Part shown: positions 17,739-27,006 of the stretch, piece after piece
Position numbering within the stretch: position 1 is the stretch's first letter
How the letters are laid out: each line of letters starts with the position of its first letter
Notes under the pieces: model-generated
Seen by the model: only the letters and a program-made list of their open reading frames with translations
Database searches by the model: none
Told to the model about the DNA's origin: nothing
From: Azospirillum tabaci
GTDB lineage: Bacteria > Pseudomonadota > Alphaproteobacteria > Azospirillales > Azospirillaceae
Length of the DNA: 64,000 bases
Reading direction: 5' to 3'
Assembly (NCBI RefSeq): GCF_014596085.1
Contig: NZ_JACCJY010000016.1
Span: 62,001 to 126,000 of the forward strand
Made by a program: the position numbers and the translations under genes

Positions 17739-18635
17739 TCAGTTCACCAGGATGACGCTCCGCCCGGTGTGCCAGACGGACCCGTGAGGCGCGGGCAGCG
17801 CAACGGCCATGCGGTGGTGGATCTCTCCCGTCTCAGGGAGAGCGGCCGGCCCCAGGTCGACGTAGCCCAGGGCGCGGTAGAGCGCGAGAGCGTGCGCGTT
17901 GTGCGGCAGGACCGCCAGCTCCAGCCGCGCGCAGCGTCCGGCGGCCCAACGATGGGCGGCCAGCATGAGCTGCCGGCCGAGGCCGAAGCCGCGGATGTCC
18001 GGGTGCAGCTCGATGCCGAGGGCGAGGGCTCCCGAGCCCGGGGGGGCGGGCCAGCCCGGACCGATCCGGCAGTGCCCGACCATGCGGCCACCCCGTTCCG
18101 CGACCAGCCAGCAACGGTCGGTCCAGCAATCGTCCTCCCCATTGCGGCCGGTATCCCGCCCGGTCAGCCAGGCGTGAAGGTCCGCCACACTGGGAACGGC
18201 GGTGTCGACACATCCACCATTCAGCCGGACCATGCCGGCCAGAAAGCCGCGCAGGCGCCTCAGATCCCCGTCCATCGTGCGGATGGCCCGCAGTGTGACG
18301 AGGCCGAGCGTGAGGATGGCCCGCCGCGGGGTGCCCCGCAGCCGGACGCCGGGGAAGTCCGTCAGACGCACGTCCACCACAGGCTCCCGTCCCGCCAGGG
18401 AGTCGGGCAGCGGCACGGCGAAGCCATGCTGCCCATCCCCTTTGCCGGCGGATTCCAGATCGGGGCGGTGCTGGTCGGCCAGGGCCTCGACCAGCATGGG
18501 AGGATTGCCGAACAGAACCTCCACGCGCAGGCGGCGGCCCGGCTCCGCCGGCAGCCAAGCCCAACCGGACACCCGGTGGCCGACCATATCGACACAACCT
18601 TCGGGGTCGAGACAGCCTTCGGGGACGATGGTCAT
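17739..18635 (-). CDS. GNAT-type acetyltransferase fused to an N-terminal GWA module
   Basis: A 298-residue protein. Residues about 140-290 are a GNAT N-acetyltransferase: DCWLVAERGGRMVGHCRIG, the acetyl-CoA loop region HPDIRGFGLGRQLMLAAHRWA and LPHNAHALALYRALGYVDLGP are motifs A and B of the fold. Residues about 15-110 are a separate module (VSGWAWLPAEPGRRLRVEVLF...HRPDL...GQHGFAVPLP) that matches modules in the glycosyltransferases at 3102-5618 and 27007-31146. The module may bind a glycan or shared partner. The acetylated substrate is unknown; amino-sugars of the locus are reasonable candidates. AAGGGG lies 8 bases before ATG 18635. The gene lies 38 bases downstream of the GT4 gene (18674-20353) on the same strand. 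Confidence 0.75.
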   Translation of the reverse strand: MTIVPEGCLDPEGCVDMVGHRVSGWAWLPAEPGRRLRVEVLFGNPPMLVEALADQHRPDLESAGKGDGQHGFAVPLPDSLAGREPVVDVRLTDFPGVRLRGTPRRAILTLGLVTLRAIRTMDGDLRRLRGFLAGMVRLNGGCVDTAVPSVADLHAWLTGRDTGRNGEDDCWTDRCWLVAERGGRMVGHCRIGPGWPAPPGSGALALGIELHPDIRGFGLGRQLMLAAHRWAAGRCARLELAVLPHNAHALALYRALGYVDLGPAALPETGEIHHRMAVALPAPHGSVWHTGRSVILVN

Positions 18636-18673
18636 GGGGATCCCCTTCCGCACCCGGCCGGCGCCGTCCGGCC

Positions 18674-20353
18674 CTACGGCTCCCGTGCGGCGAGTGGCTC
18701 GACCGTACGCACAAGGCCGAACTTCATCAGATGGACGAGGCTGCGCAGCAGAAGCAACTGGCGCTCCGGCGGCACCAGCGCCGCGAGATCGTCCACCGCA
18801 AGGCCCGGCGGGTTCAGGGCGTCCAACGCCAGGACGAGGTCGGCCGCCGGGGACAGGATGGCGCGCGCCGGGGAGTTCAGCGGGTCGGCCTGCAGGATTG
18901 CCAGGGCGTTGCTGACGGCCTCCCGCGTGGCGCCGTCGGCGCGCACCAGCCGCAGCCCCGGCTCCAGCACGCGCGTCGGGTAGGCTTGGAACATGCGCAG
19001 CGGATCGGGGCGCAACGGGTTGCCGTCCCCTCCGGGGGGGCGCGGCGCGCGCTCCGGCGCGTGGCGGCGGATGTCGGCCAACTGGCGCCAGACGTCCAGA
19101 TACTGCGGGATGATCGCCCGCCAGTCGAACAGGGCGGCGGCGCGGGCGCGCCCGGCCTCGCCCATCCGGCGGCGCAGGCCCTCGTCCGCGATCAGCCGCG
19201 TGTAGGCCTCGGCCGCCGCCTGCACGTCCACGGCGCTGATCTGCGAGGTGCGGCCGATGTAATGGTCGTAATTGTCCAGCCCGGCGGCGTAGCGGTCGGC
19301 CAAGTCGGCGCCGGCGCCCGGCGGCGGCAGGACGGTCGGCACGCGGAAGCCGTCCACGCCATGGCGCACCGTCTCGCGGTAACCGTTCCAGTCGGTGACG
19401 ACGCAGGGCAGCCCGGCGGCCATCGCCTCGACCGGGGTGATGCCGAAGGTTTCCTGGATGTTGTCCACCAGCGAGGTGAACAGGTCGGCCGCGGCCCAGA
19501 CGCGGGTGCGCACCTCCGGCTTGCGGCCGTCCAGGAAGATCGCGTTGACGCTGGGGCAGTAGCGCCTTGCCCCCTCGGCGAAGGCGGTGGCGATGGCGTC
19601 GTTGCCGAACCAGCCGGCCTGGATCAGGTGAATGCGCTTGCCCGTGAGGCGGGCGGCCTGTTCCAGCGCCAGATACATGGGCAGCGGGTGCGCCTTGGCG
19701 TGGAAGCTGAGGCGCCCCATGAACAGCACCACCACCTCGTCGGCGCCGATGCCGAGCGCCGCCCGCTCCGCCGCGCGCACCGACGGGTCGAAGCCGAAGG
19801 CGTCGGTGTCCACACCCAGCGGGACCACCGGCAGGTTCGGCATCGGCACCTCGGTGGCGCCCAGCCGGTCGCGCAGATAGGCCGCGTAGGGGCGCAGAAC
19901 GGCTTCCACCGACGCGCGCGCCGCCTGGGAGGTGCAGATCACCGCGTCCCAGGGCTGCAGCGGCGCGGTCGCCAGAGCACCCAGATTGTCCGGGGATTCC
20001 GACGTGGTGTGGGTGATTCCGCACAGGCTGTAGCCGCGCTGGTCGCGGGAGCGTCGGCGCCAGGCGTAGTGATCGATGCCCGGTCCTGGCACGAACAGAC
20101 AGCCCACGGCGGCGAGCTTCGACGGCTCCGACGTGGGGTAGAGGGCCACCCGCCGCCCCGGGGCGTGACGGGCGGCGAGATCCGTGAACAGGCCCGCCAA
20201 CTCCGGCCGGTCGATGTGGCAGGCGAAGCTGTCCAGCCCCGAATGCCGGAAGAAGCCGATGAGGAAGGACTCGCCGGCGACATGGCGGCCCTTCAGGTCC
20301 GCCCGCGCGGTCTCGTAGCCCTCGGGGTGGAAGTAGATGGCGGCGTTGGACAC
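18674..20353 (-). CDS. GT4-family glycosyltransferase with a C-terminal extension
   Basis: A 559-residue GT-B enzyme. The donor-binding half is clear: VVVLFMGRLSFHAKAHPL, then VDNIQETFGITPVEAMAAGLPCVVTDWNGYRETVRHG, the E-x7-E region of family 4. The N-terminal acceptor half contains GITHTTSE and WDAVICTSQAAR. After about residue 425 there is a 130-residue helical tail (AFQAYPTRVLEPG... ending in LLLLRSLVHLMKFGLVRTV) that resembles wing-like or PqqD-like small folds but I cannot name it. The start is a GTG at 20353; no ATG lies near. Acts in the cytoplasm on lipid- or protein-linked glycan; sugar specificity not predictable. Confidence 0.88.
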   Translation of the reverse strand: MSNAAIYFHPEGYETARADLKGRHVAGESFLIGFFRHSGLDSFACHIDRPELAGLFTDLAARHAPGRRVALYPTSEPSKLAAVGCLFVPGPGIDHYAWRRRSRDQRGYSLCGITHTTSESPDNLGALATAPLQPWDAVICTSQAARASVEAVLRPYAAYLRDRLGATEVPMPNLPVVPLGVDTDAFGFDPSVRAAERAALGIGADEVVVLFMGRLSFHAKAHPLPMYLALEQAARLTGKRIHLIQAGWFGNDAIATAFAEGARRYCPSVNAIFLDGRKPEVRTRVWAAADLFTSLVDNIQETFGITPVEAMAAGLPCVVTDWNGYRETVRHGVDGFRVPTVLPPPGAGADLADRYAAGLDNYDHYIGRTSQISAVDVQAAAEAYTRLIADEGLRRRMGEAGRARAAALFDWRAIIPQYLDVWRQLADIRRHAPERAPRPPGGDGNPLRPDPLRMFQAYPTRVLEPGLRLVRADGATREAVSNALAILQADPLNSPARAILSPAADLVLALDALNPPGLAVDDLAALVPPERQLLLLRSLVHLMKFGLVRTVEPLAAREP

Positions 20354-20454
20354 GGGCGGCGGACGTCCTGGATGTTGCGGCGGAGCGGAGATGCCCGCCG
20401 GAGAGTAGCGGGGCTACCCGCCCCGGGCAACGCGCCTGAACGCCGCGCCGTGCG

Positions 20455-22218
20455 TTACCCGTTCAGCCAGAGCGCGAGGTAGCCGTTGCCTTGCACGGTG
20501 CCGGGCAGCGTCGCGACCGCCCCGACCGTCTTGCCGGCCAGCGTCAGGCTGGCGTCGATGCGTCCGTCGCCGTCGATGTCGATCTGGGCGGTGGCGCCCT
20601 TGTAGCCCTCGGCTCCGTTCATCTCCGCCCAGGACAAGGCCGAGCGGCCGTCCTGCCAGCCCCAGACGGTCACCGTCTCGCCCGCCTCCAGGTCCGTCAC
20701 GGTGGACCAGACCGGCTCCCCCGTGCGCCCGTCGACGAAGAAGGCGTCCCGCCCCGCCCCGCCGGTCAGGAAGTTCGACCCCGTGCCGCCGTCCAGCACG
20801 TCGTCGCCGGCCCCGCCGTTGATGGCGTCGTCGCCCCCCAGGCCGTTGATGAAGTCGTTGCTGGCGCTGCCGGCGATGGCTTCGTTGGTTCCGCTGCCGA
20901 TCCATTGCCATTTCAGGGAGGACAAGGGGCCGGAGTAGGACGAGGCTTCCTGAAGGATGCCCTTTCCGGTCGCGCTGTCGGCCACCGCGTAGAAGGTGGT
21001 GGGCACGGTCCCGGCCTGGGCGTCGGGGTTGAGGGCCAGGGTCATGTCGCCGAAGGACAGCCGCTCGATGCTGCGCAGGGTTGTCGTGCCCTGGGAGCTG
21101 GTCACGGTGACCTCGCCGTCGCCGGTGTGCAGGATGCTATAGGCTTCGGGCGGATTCTCGAACAGGGCGGTGTCGATCCCCTCGCCGCCGTCCAGCGTGT
21201 CGTTGCCGCCGCCGCCGATCAGCGTGTCGCTGCCGCCGCCGCCGATCAGGAGGTTGCCGCGCTCGTTGCCGATCAGGAGGTCGTTGCCCGATCCGCCGAT
21301 CGCGTTCTCGATCCAGCAGTCGTAGGCGATGCCGAGCGTCCGCCTCTCCAGCAGGAAGCCCGACGACCAGGCCGGGCCCAGATCGCTGTAATGGCCGGAG
21401 CGCAGATCGATCCGCGCGTCGGTCGTCTGGTTGGCCCAGTTGATGGTGTCGTTGCCGCCACCGTCCCAGATGGTCTCGTAGATCGCCTGGCCCGGCGCCC
21501 AGGAATAGACGGTGTCGCCGGCGTTGGTCGCCATGTTGGCGCCGTACAGATACTGGATCGCCCGGATGTCGTTGACCATCGGCGTGGTGGCGAAGCGGTC
21601 CTGCCAGTACCCCATCGTTGGTGAGGCCCCGACGAAGGACTTGTAGCTCATCACGCTGTAGAGCTGGCTGTCGATGGCGGTGGGCGCCGCGGGGAAGCCG
21701 GCCCCGCCGTCCTCGTGCGTGTGCTTCAGACCGAGCGCGTGCCCGATCTCATGCATGGCGGTGAGATAGGCGTAGGAACCGCTGCTCCAGGACAGGGAGG
21801 GGTCGGCGAAGGTGGTGCCGAACCAGACGTCTCCCCCTTCGGGCAGATCGGCCGTGGTCATGATCGTATAGGCGACCGCGGGCGATGCGCTGCCGCCGAT
21901 GCGGAGGTCGCCGCAGGAGGCGGCCGTGTCGGCGACCTCGGTGCAGGTGATGTTCGCCACCGCGCTCCAACTGCCGATCGCCTGGCGGATCGCCGCCTCG
22001 GCCGTGCCGGACAGCGTCCAGACGCTGGCCGGGTCCGGCGTCGCATAGCCGTCGCGGTAGGCGGAGAGCCCGGCCACACCGAAGGAATAGGTCAGGGAAA
22101 CGCCGGTGCCGGGCGTGCTGTCCGCCCCCCATTTGTAACCCCACAACAAGGAATCGATCGCGATGGTGCCGCTCGCGGTAATCCCGGATACGGGATACGC
22201 GTAATCAATTGCGCTCAT
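20455..22218 (-). CDS. Serralysin-like RTX metalloprotease (peptidase M10 family)
   Basis: A 587-residue secreted zinc protease. HEIGHALGLKH near residue 160 is the full metzincin HExxHxxGxxH zinc site, and the SVMSY Met-turn follows about 35 residues later, as in serralysins. Two groups of Ca-binding RTX nonapeptides (GGSGNDLLIG...GGGGNDTLDGG, and GGDDAINGGAGDDVLDGG) follow. No Sec signal is present, which fits export by the type I system at 12361-15919. The C-terminal 100 residues (DIDGDGRIDASLTLAGK...) are not the standard export tail of serralysins. Start is ATG 22218 (a GTG at 22221 directly precedes); the AGG of its ribosome site lies in a hairpin described separately. Confidence 0.92.
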   Translation of the reverse strand: MSAIDYAYPVSGITASGTIAIDSLLWGYKWGADSTPGTGVSLTYSFGVAGLSAYRDGYATPDPASVWTLSGTAEAAIRQAIGSWSAVANITCTEVADTAASCGDLRIGGSASPAVAYTIMTTADLPEGGDVWFGTTFADPSLSWSSGSYAYLTAMHEIGHALGLKHTHEDGGAGFPAAPTAIDSQLYSVMSYKSFVGASPTMGYWQDRFATTPMVNDIRAIQYLYGANMATNAGDTVYSWAPGQAIYETIWDGGGNDTINWANQTTDARIDLRSGHYSDLGPAWSSGFLLERRTLGIAYDCWIENAIGGSGNDLLIGNERGNLLIGGGGSDTLIGGGGNDTLDGGEGIDTALFENPPEAYSILHTGDGEVTVTSSQGTTTLRSIERLSFGDMTLALNPDAQAGTVPTTFYAVADSATGKGILQEASSYSGPLSSLKWQWIGSGTNEAIAGSASNDFINGLGGDDAINGGAGDDVLDGGTGSNFLTGGAGRDAFFVDGRTGEPVWSTVTDLEAGETVTVWGWQDGRSALSWAEMNGAEGYKGATAQIDIDGDGRIDASLTLAGKTVGAVATLPGTVQGNGYLALWLNG

Positions 22219-22664
22219 CACTCAATTTCCTGAAATGAAGAAGGGCCGCGCGGAGCGGATTGATCCTCATTTCAGGATGGATTTGAGACAGACAATTATT
22301 CGAACGAGCGGCTATCCAGAAGCATTCGCCGCCATAGGGAGAGCATTTAAAGCAGTATTATTTTATTTCTTTTGTGAATTGCTGTGGCGCGAGGACGTAG
22401 CTCCGCCGGATCGCGGATACCATCGGTGTGCGCCGGGTTGTCTGTGGGCGCAACCGGCCGCGCCGGGGTGCGCAAAGGGGACAGCGGATCGGATGAGGTC
22501 CGCATGAAGGCGGCGCCCCGGTCGCGCCGGGGCGTCTCCACATCACTCATCCGCTTGGCAGGACGCCTGGATGCTCTCACCCGAATGTTCGGCGTCCGCC
22601 CGGACGCAACGGCCGGGCGGACGGTTCGGGTGTCCCGCCGGGCCGAGGCGGCTTGCGGTTCGCG
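22219..22664. other. Gap between gmhA and the metalloprotease
   Basis: Apart from the hairpin at 22229-22276 nothing gene-like is supported. Bases 22280-22380 are AT-rich (TATTATTTTATTTC) and are the likely promoter zone of the protease; 22390-22660 is GC-rich and featureless. An 89-codon frame on the plus strand has no family resemblance and no ribosome site, and is not called. Confidence 0.4.
22229..22276 (-). promoter_or_regulatory. mRNA hairpin that may hide the ribosome site of the metalloprotease
   Basis: CCTGAAATGA at 22229-22238 and TCATTTCAGG at 22267-22276 form a perfect 10-base inverted repeat with a 28-base loop. In the minus-strand transcript the downstream arm ends in CAGG, directly continuing into AAATTGAGTG and the ATG, so the Shine-Dalgarno bases are part of the stem. 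This could gate translation by temperature, ligand or a protein; alternatively it may be an operator in the DNA. Confidence 0.4.
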
Positions 22665-23237
22665 TCAGACGAAGGCGTTCTCGACCAGCTCGCACAGCAT
22701 GTGGCCGGCGGCGATGTGCATTTCCTGGATGCGCGGGGTGTCGGAGGAGGGGACGCACAGGCAGACGTCGCACAGCTCCTTCATCCGCCCGCCGCCGGCG
22801 CCGGTCAGGCCGATGGTGCGCAGGCCGATGGTGCGTGCCGCCTCGAGGGCGGCGACCACGTTGCGGCTGTTGCCGCTGGTCGAGATGCCGACGAGCACGT
22901 CGCCCGCCCGCCCGAGCCCGCGCACTTGGCGTGCGAAGACCTCATCGTAGGAATAGTCGTTCGCGATGGCCGTCAGGGCCGACGTGTCGACCGTCAGCGC
23001 CACCGCCGCCAGCGGCGGCCGGTCGCGCAGGTAGCGCCCGGTGAGTTCCGCCGCCAGATGCTGGGAGTCGGCCGCCGAACCGCCGTTGCCGCAGAACAGC
23101 ACCTTGCCGCCCGCCCGGAGGCCGTCGATCATCAGCGCGGCCGCGGCCACGATGGAGTCCGCCTGATCGGCGAAGGCGGCGAAGTTGCGGGACGTCTCGA
23201 GAAAGGCATCGCGGACGCGGTCGGCGGGGTGGGTCAT
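22665..23237 (-). CDS. gmhA: Phosphoheptose isomerase (sedoheptulose 7-phosphate isomerase, SIS domain)
   Basis: A 190-residue single SIS-domain protein of the length of GmhA (about 192). Sugar-phosphate loop residues are visible in [25 protein letters not shown], then [20 protein letters not shown] and the C-terminal [15 protein letters not shown] with the catalytic His/Glu pair. It converts sedoheptulose 7-phosphate to D-glycero-D-manno-heptose 7-phosphate, the first step to ADP- or GDP-heptose for LPS core or capsule. No gmhB, hldE or hldD is in the window, so either those lie elsewhere or a GDP-heptose branch is completed outside. ATG 23237 follows AGGA by 8 bases; residues upstream look non-coding. 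Confidence 0.9.
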   Translation of the reverse strand: MTHPADRVRDAFLETSRNFAAFADQADSIVAAAALMIDGLRAGGKVLFCGNGGSAADSQHLAAELTGRYLRDRPPLAAVALTVDTSALTAIANDYSYDEVFARQVRGLGRAGDVLVGISTSGNSRNVVAALEAARTIGLRTIGLTGAGGGRMKELCDVCLCVPSSDTPRIQEMHIAAGHMLCELVENAFV

Positions 23238-23380
23238 GAGAGGTTCCTGGAAACGTCGGGAGGGCGGGTCCTTCGTCCCGCACCATACGATGGCGGCGCC
23301 CGGCGGCGCCATCCTGTCTTTCCCACCCTCCTTCGCAGCGGGCCGCGTGGCGGTCCCCCTTGGCGAATCGGGAGGGAGGT

Positions 23381-24967
23381 TCAAAGGAGTCCGGTGCGCT
23401 GCCAGACGGGCAGTTTCCTGTTCAGCAGGTTGGGCAGCACCACGGCGAGCCGGTCCCGCATGGCCGCGGGATCGGTGACCGGGCTGCCGTCCTCGGCCAG
23501 CACGGACCGCCCGAGCCCCTCGAGCGCCCCGGCCACGAAGCCGCCGAGCGCTTGGATGTCCAGCGCTTGGATGTCCAGCGCTTGGCCGTCCCGTTGGCCG
23601 GTCAGCAGGCCGGCCAGGACGAGGCGGTCCAGCGAGTCCGCCGCCACGTTCTGCCCGACGACCGGCGCGGCCAGATGGAACAGCGACTCATCGAGGTTCA
23701 TGCGCCGGGCCACCGCCCGGTTCAGCCGGCCGGCCGCCGCACGACCCTCCTCCGGCGCGTCCACCAGGGGATGCGCCTGGTTGGAGGAGACCAGCAGCGC
23801 CAGGAACCGCGACAGCGTGCCGAAGTCGTGCCGGGCCATCTCCGGCATCGCGGCGATCTCGCCCAGGCTCGGCGCACCGGCGGCAAGCGCGTCGAGGATC
23901 GGCTGGCCGAGCGATGGGTCGTGGCGCAGCTCGCCCAGCGGCACTGGGATCGCCAGGCTCGCGTCCTCGCGCGGGACCAGCAGCGTGAAGCGCAGCCGCC
24001 GCAGCGCCGCCTCCGTCTCGGCCGGTGGCATCAATTCCGGGCCGCGCACGAAGACGTCGCGGCGGAACACCTGATTCACCGCGAAATCGCGCACCGTCTG
24101 GGCCAGGGTCGGGTCAGCGATCTCCCCCAGGATGGCGCGCAGCTCCGCACGCACCGCAAGGTCGTCGAAATTCTGCGGGATGGTCGCCGAACCGGCGTAG
24201 CCGAGCTTGGCGCGGGCCAGATCCTTGGCCACCTGGGCGTGGCCCAGCGGCTCCCAATGGGCGTTCAGGTACTCGTGGCTGAGATAACGGCGGTCCTGCC
24301 CCGCCATCATGCCGAGATGCTGCCCGGCCGCGCTGTTCACCGCGAAATAGCCGGCTCCGGCCTCGCTCAGCCGGTTGAGGAAGCCCAGCGCCGCGTCGAA
24401 CTGGCGGTCGCTGCGCCCCGGGTTGGCCGCGGCGTGCGCAAGGATCAGCTTCTGCAGGGGCATCAGCGGCGCCCAGCCGGGCTGGCTGTTGTAGCTGAGA
24501 TAGACCAAACCGCCCGGCTTCAGCATCCGCTCCAGGATGTCCACCACCGCCTGGCGGTTCTCCGGGCTGATCCAGCTGTAGACGCCGTGCAGGGCGATGA
24601 TGTCGAACCCCTCCCTGTCCCCGCCTTGCTCGGCGGGCAGGCCGTCGGCGGCGACCTGCTGGAAGCTGCGCTCGTAGAAGGCGACGTTGGGCAGCTCCGC
24701 CTCTTCGGCCAGCCGGCGGGCGCCCGCGATGTGCAGCGGGTTGAAGTCGATGCCGGTGAAGCGCCCCTGCGGGTGGGTCGCGGCCAGGATGTTCAGGGTC
24801 ATCCCCTGGCCGCAGCCCAGTTCGCAATAGCGGAAGGGCCGGTCGGTGCGCGGCGGCCGGATGCCGTTCAGCAGGCAGACGTAGGCGAGATAGCCGGGGG
24901 CCAGCTCGCGGTAGGCGCCGTGGGTGTAGGCGATGTCGGCGTTGTAGCCGTCGCTCCAACCGTTCAT
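23381..24967 (-). CDS. SAM methyltransferase with C-terminal regulatory domain
   Basis: A 528-residue protein. Residues about 45-160 are a class I methyltransferase: [49 protein letters not shown] and [17 protein letters not shown]. Residues about 215-330 (the [18 protein letters not shown] region) match the methyltransferase regulatory domain that often follows in this group. The rest is helical. It contains a short in-phase 15-base repeat giving LDIQA twice (23547-23591). The start overlaps the stop of the glycosyltransferase gene upstream (24964), so the two are co-translated, suggesting that this enzyme methylates the sugar that GT4 adds or its product. Substrate not predictable. Confidence 0.85.
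   Translation of the reverse strand: MNGWSDGYNADIAYTHGAYRELAPGYLAYVCLLNGIRPPRTDRPFRYCELGCGQGMTLNILAATHPQGRFTGIDFNPLHIAGARRLAEEAELPNVAFYERSFQQVAADGLPAEQGGDREGFDIIALHGVYSWISPENRQAVVDILERMLKPGGLVYLSYNSQPGWAPLMPLQKLILAHAAANPGRSDRQFDAALGFLNRLSEAGAGYFAVNSAAGQHLGMMAGQDRRYLSHEYLNAHWEPLGHAQVAKDLARAKLGYAGSATIPQNFDDLAVRAELRAILGEIADPTLAQTVRDFAVNQVFRRDVFVRGPELMPPAETEAALRRLRFTLLVPREDASLAIPVPLGELRHDPSLGQPILDALAAGAPSLGEIAAMPEMARHDFGTLSRFLALLVSSNQAHPLVDAPEEGRAAAGRLNRAVARRMNLDESLFHLAAPVVGQNVAADSLDRLVLAGLLTGQRDGQALDIQALDIQALGGFVAGALEGLGRSVLAEDGSPVTDPAAMRDRLAVVLPNLLNRKLPVWQRTGLL
23547..23591. repeat. Short 15-base tandem repeat inside the methyltransferase gene
   Basis: AGCGCTTGGATGTCC occurs twice in tandem, with a third diverged copy (AGCGCTTGGCCGTCC), and encodes repeated Leu-Asp-Ile-Gln-Ala. 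The unit length is a multiple of three, so copy-number change by slippage would keep the frame. Confidence 0.7.
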
Positions 24968-26241
24968 GCCGGGGTCCTTTCCGCGAGTTTTCCATCCGCC
25001 AACGCCCCCTGGGACGGCGTCCGCCCGGCGATCAGGTCGTCGGTCAGGGCGAGGAAGCGGGGCAGGGTGACGGTGCGCAGGTCGTAATGCTCCACCGCGG
25101 TCCGCCGCGCCCGGTCGCGCAGCGCCTGCATGCGGTCCGGGTGCTCGAACACCTCCTCGATGCGGTCGGCCAGCCCGGCGCCGTCGAAGAAGTCCACCAG
25201 CAGCCCGTTCTGCCGGTCGCGCAGCACCTCCTCGACCGGGATGGTGGAGGAGCCGATGACCAGACAGCCGGCCGCCATGGCCTCCAGGAAGGACCAGGAC
25301 AGCACGAAGGGGTAGGTGAGGTAGACGTGGGCCGAGGAGACCCGCAGGATGGTCAGGAAGCTGGGGTAGGGCACCTTGCCGAGGAAATGCACCCGCTCCC
25401 GGTCGATGCCGGCCCCGACCTCGTCGAGCAGGATGTCGCGGTAGCTCCGGCCGCCGGGAGCCGCATGGCCGTAGCTGACTTCGTCGCCGCCGACGATCAG
25501 CACATGGGCCTTGGGGCGCCGTTTGAGGATGTCCGGCAGGGCGCGCATGAAGACGTGGAAGCCGCGGTAGGGCTCCAGGTTGCGGGCGACGTAGGTGATC
25601 ACCTCGTCCTTGCGCGTCAGCGTCAGGCCCGAGGGCAGGCGCAGCCAGGCGTCCGGTTCCGGCCGCACGATGCTGGTATCGACGCCTTCGTGGATGACGC
25701 TGATGCGGGACCGCATGTAGTCGGGGTAGAGCGACCACTGCCAGCCGGTCGGGGTGTGGCCCCAGTCGGCGGCCTCGAAGCCCAGCGTGTTGATCGCGTT
25801 CTTGGTGCGCACCCGCGGGCCGTCGTTCAGGCTGACCGGCAGCGACGGGTCGAAGCCGATGTCGGCCCCGGCCAGGTGGTAGAAGAACTCGAAATAGGCG
25901 AGCAGCGGCACGTCCGGCCAGACGTCCTTCATGTACAGCGTCTCGCCCCACCCGTTGTGGCCGATCATGATGTCGGGACGGAAGCCCTCGGCCTGCAGGC
26001 GCCGGCAGACCTCGTAGACGCCCTGCCCGTAGATGACCGCCTGCTCCAGCTCCTGGAGATAGTGGTGGGTCGATGGCCGCGCCGCGCGGAACGGCTGGTA
26101 GATCGCGCGCTCCACCCCGGGAATCTGCACGGGGCTGTCGTGCGAGATGAAGACCACGCGGTTGCCGGGCTGCGCCGCCAGATGCTGGACGATGTGCTGG
26201 TACTGGCCCGGAAAGTTCTGGTGGACGAAGAGGTAATTCAT
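24964..26241 (-). CDS. GT4-family glycosyltransferase
   Basis: A 425-residue GT-B enzyme beginning MNYLFVHQNFPGQYQH, the start found in a common subgroup of GT4 enzymes in cyanobacteria and alphaproteobacteria. It has DIMIGHNGWGETL, HEGVDTSIVRPEPDAWL, EVITYVARNLEPYRGFHVFMRAL and the donor site SWSFLEAMAAGCLVIGSSTIPVEEVL with the E-x7-E pair in altered form. It acts on the cytoplasmic face in glycan assembly; donor sugar not predictable. Its stop overlaps the start of the methyltransferase (ATGA), and the small methyltransferase gene at 26317-26985 lies 75 bases upstream. Confidence 0.9.
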   Translation of the reverse strand: MNYLFVHQNFPGQYQHIVQHLAAQPGNRVVFISHDSPVQIPGVERAIYQPFRAARPSTHHYLQELEQAVIYGQGVYEVCRRLQAEGFRPDIMIGHNGWGETLYMKDVWPDVPLLAYFEFFYHLAGADIGFDPSLPVSLNDGPRVRTKNAINTLGFEAADWGHTPTGWQWSLYPDYMRSRISVIHEGVDTSIVRPEPDAWLRLPSGLTLTRKDEVITYVARNLEPYRGFHVFMRALPDILKRRPKAHVLIVGGDEVSYGHAAPGGRSYRDILLDEVGAGIDRERVHFLGKVPYPSFLTILRVSSAHVYLTYPFVLSWSFLEAMAAGCLVIGSSTIPVEEVLRDRQNGLLVDFFDGAGLADRIEEVFEHPDRMQALRDRARRTAVEHYDLRTVTLPRFLALTDDLIAGRTPSQGALADGKLAERTPA

Positions 26242-26316
26242 GCGCGTCGCCGATTCCGCAGGGGGCCCGTCATGGGCCGTGTCATCGTCAATCTGTGGCC
26301 GTCAGGTCTATCGCCG

Positions 26317-26985
26317 TCAGGTCGTCGGGATGTTCTGGACGATGCCGTCCAGCGCGCCGGCCGGCGCCGGCGATCGGTAGGCCTTGACCTGCAGTTCGTA
26401 AGCCTCGGCCCAGCGCCACATGGCGAAGGATTCGAAACCCGCGTCCTGCAGCGCCTTGCCCAGCGTCCGCGGCGTGAAGCCGGTGCGGTGGGCCATGAAG
26501 CGGTTGCCGCCGGCAAGCGCCGGTTCGTATCCGTAGAGGGCGTCCAGGGGATAGATCGGGCGGCCGTCGGTCCGGTAGAGCGGCTCGTCGGTCCGGTCCG
26601 CAGCCACCAGCCGCGCCACCGCCTGAAGATCGGGCACGGCCAGCAGGAGCTGGCCCCCCGGCCGGAGCACGCGCAGGAATTCCCGCAAGGCCCGCGGCAC
26701 CTCGTGCCGGTCGAGGTGCTCCAGGTTGTGCGACGACCACACGGCGTCCATCGACATGTCGGGGACGGCCGGCATGTCGGTCATGGAGGCGACGATGTCG
26801 GGATCGACCGCCGGGTCGATGTCGAGCCGAAGCTCCTGCCACTCCGTCGCCGGGAAGGCGGTGCCGATGACGGTGGCGGTCCGCGGACCGCTCCCGACGT
26901 TGAGCACGGTCTTGCGCGGGGCTGGTGCCGCCGGCTGGTCGCCGACGGCCTCCGGGCCGGCAAGCTCCGGAACGCTCTGAGGCAT
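26317..26985 (-). CDS. Class I SAM-dependent methyltransferase (Methyltransf_11-like)
   Basis: A 222-residue enzyme. VLNVGSGPRTATVIGTAFP is motif I, LRLDIDPAVDPDIVAS gives the acidic ribose-binding position, and SMDAVWSSHNLEHLDRHEVPRALREFLRVLRPGGQLLLAVPDLQAVARL is the classical stretch of sugar and lipid methyltransferases in polysaccharide loci. ATG 26985 is preferred to the GTG at 27000. The next gene upstream ends at 27007, so the spacing is 21 bases and the genes are in one transcription unit. It may decorate the same chain as the GT4 enzyme encoded next. Substrate unknown. Confidence 0.85.
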   Translation of the reverse strand: MPQSVPELAGPEAVGDQPAAPAPRKTVLNVGSGPRTATVIGTAFPATEWQELRLDIDPAVDPDIVASMTDMPAVPDMSMDAVWSSHNLEHLDRHEVPRALREFLRVLRPGGQLLLAVPDLQAVARLVAADRTDEPLYRTDGRPIYPLDALYGYEPALAGGNRFMAHRTGFTPRTLGKALQDAGFESFAMWRWAEAYELQVKAYRSPAPAGALDGIVQNIPTT

Positions 26986-27006
26986 CGGCCTGCAATCCAC
27001 TCCGGA

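Noticed and set aside
22235..22507. Short plus-strand frame beginning Met-Lys-Lys-Gly-Arg-Ala upstream of the metalloprotease
   Set aside because: No ribosome site or family similarity; it overlaps the likely leader hairpin and promoter of the protease.
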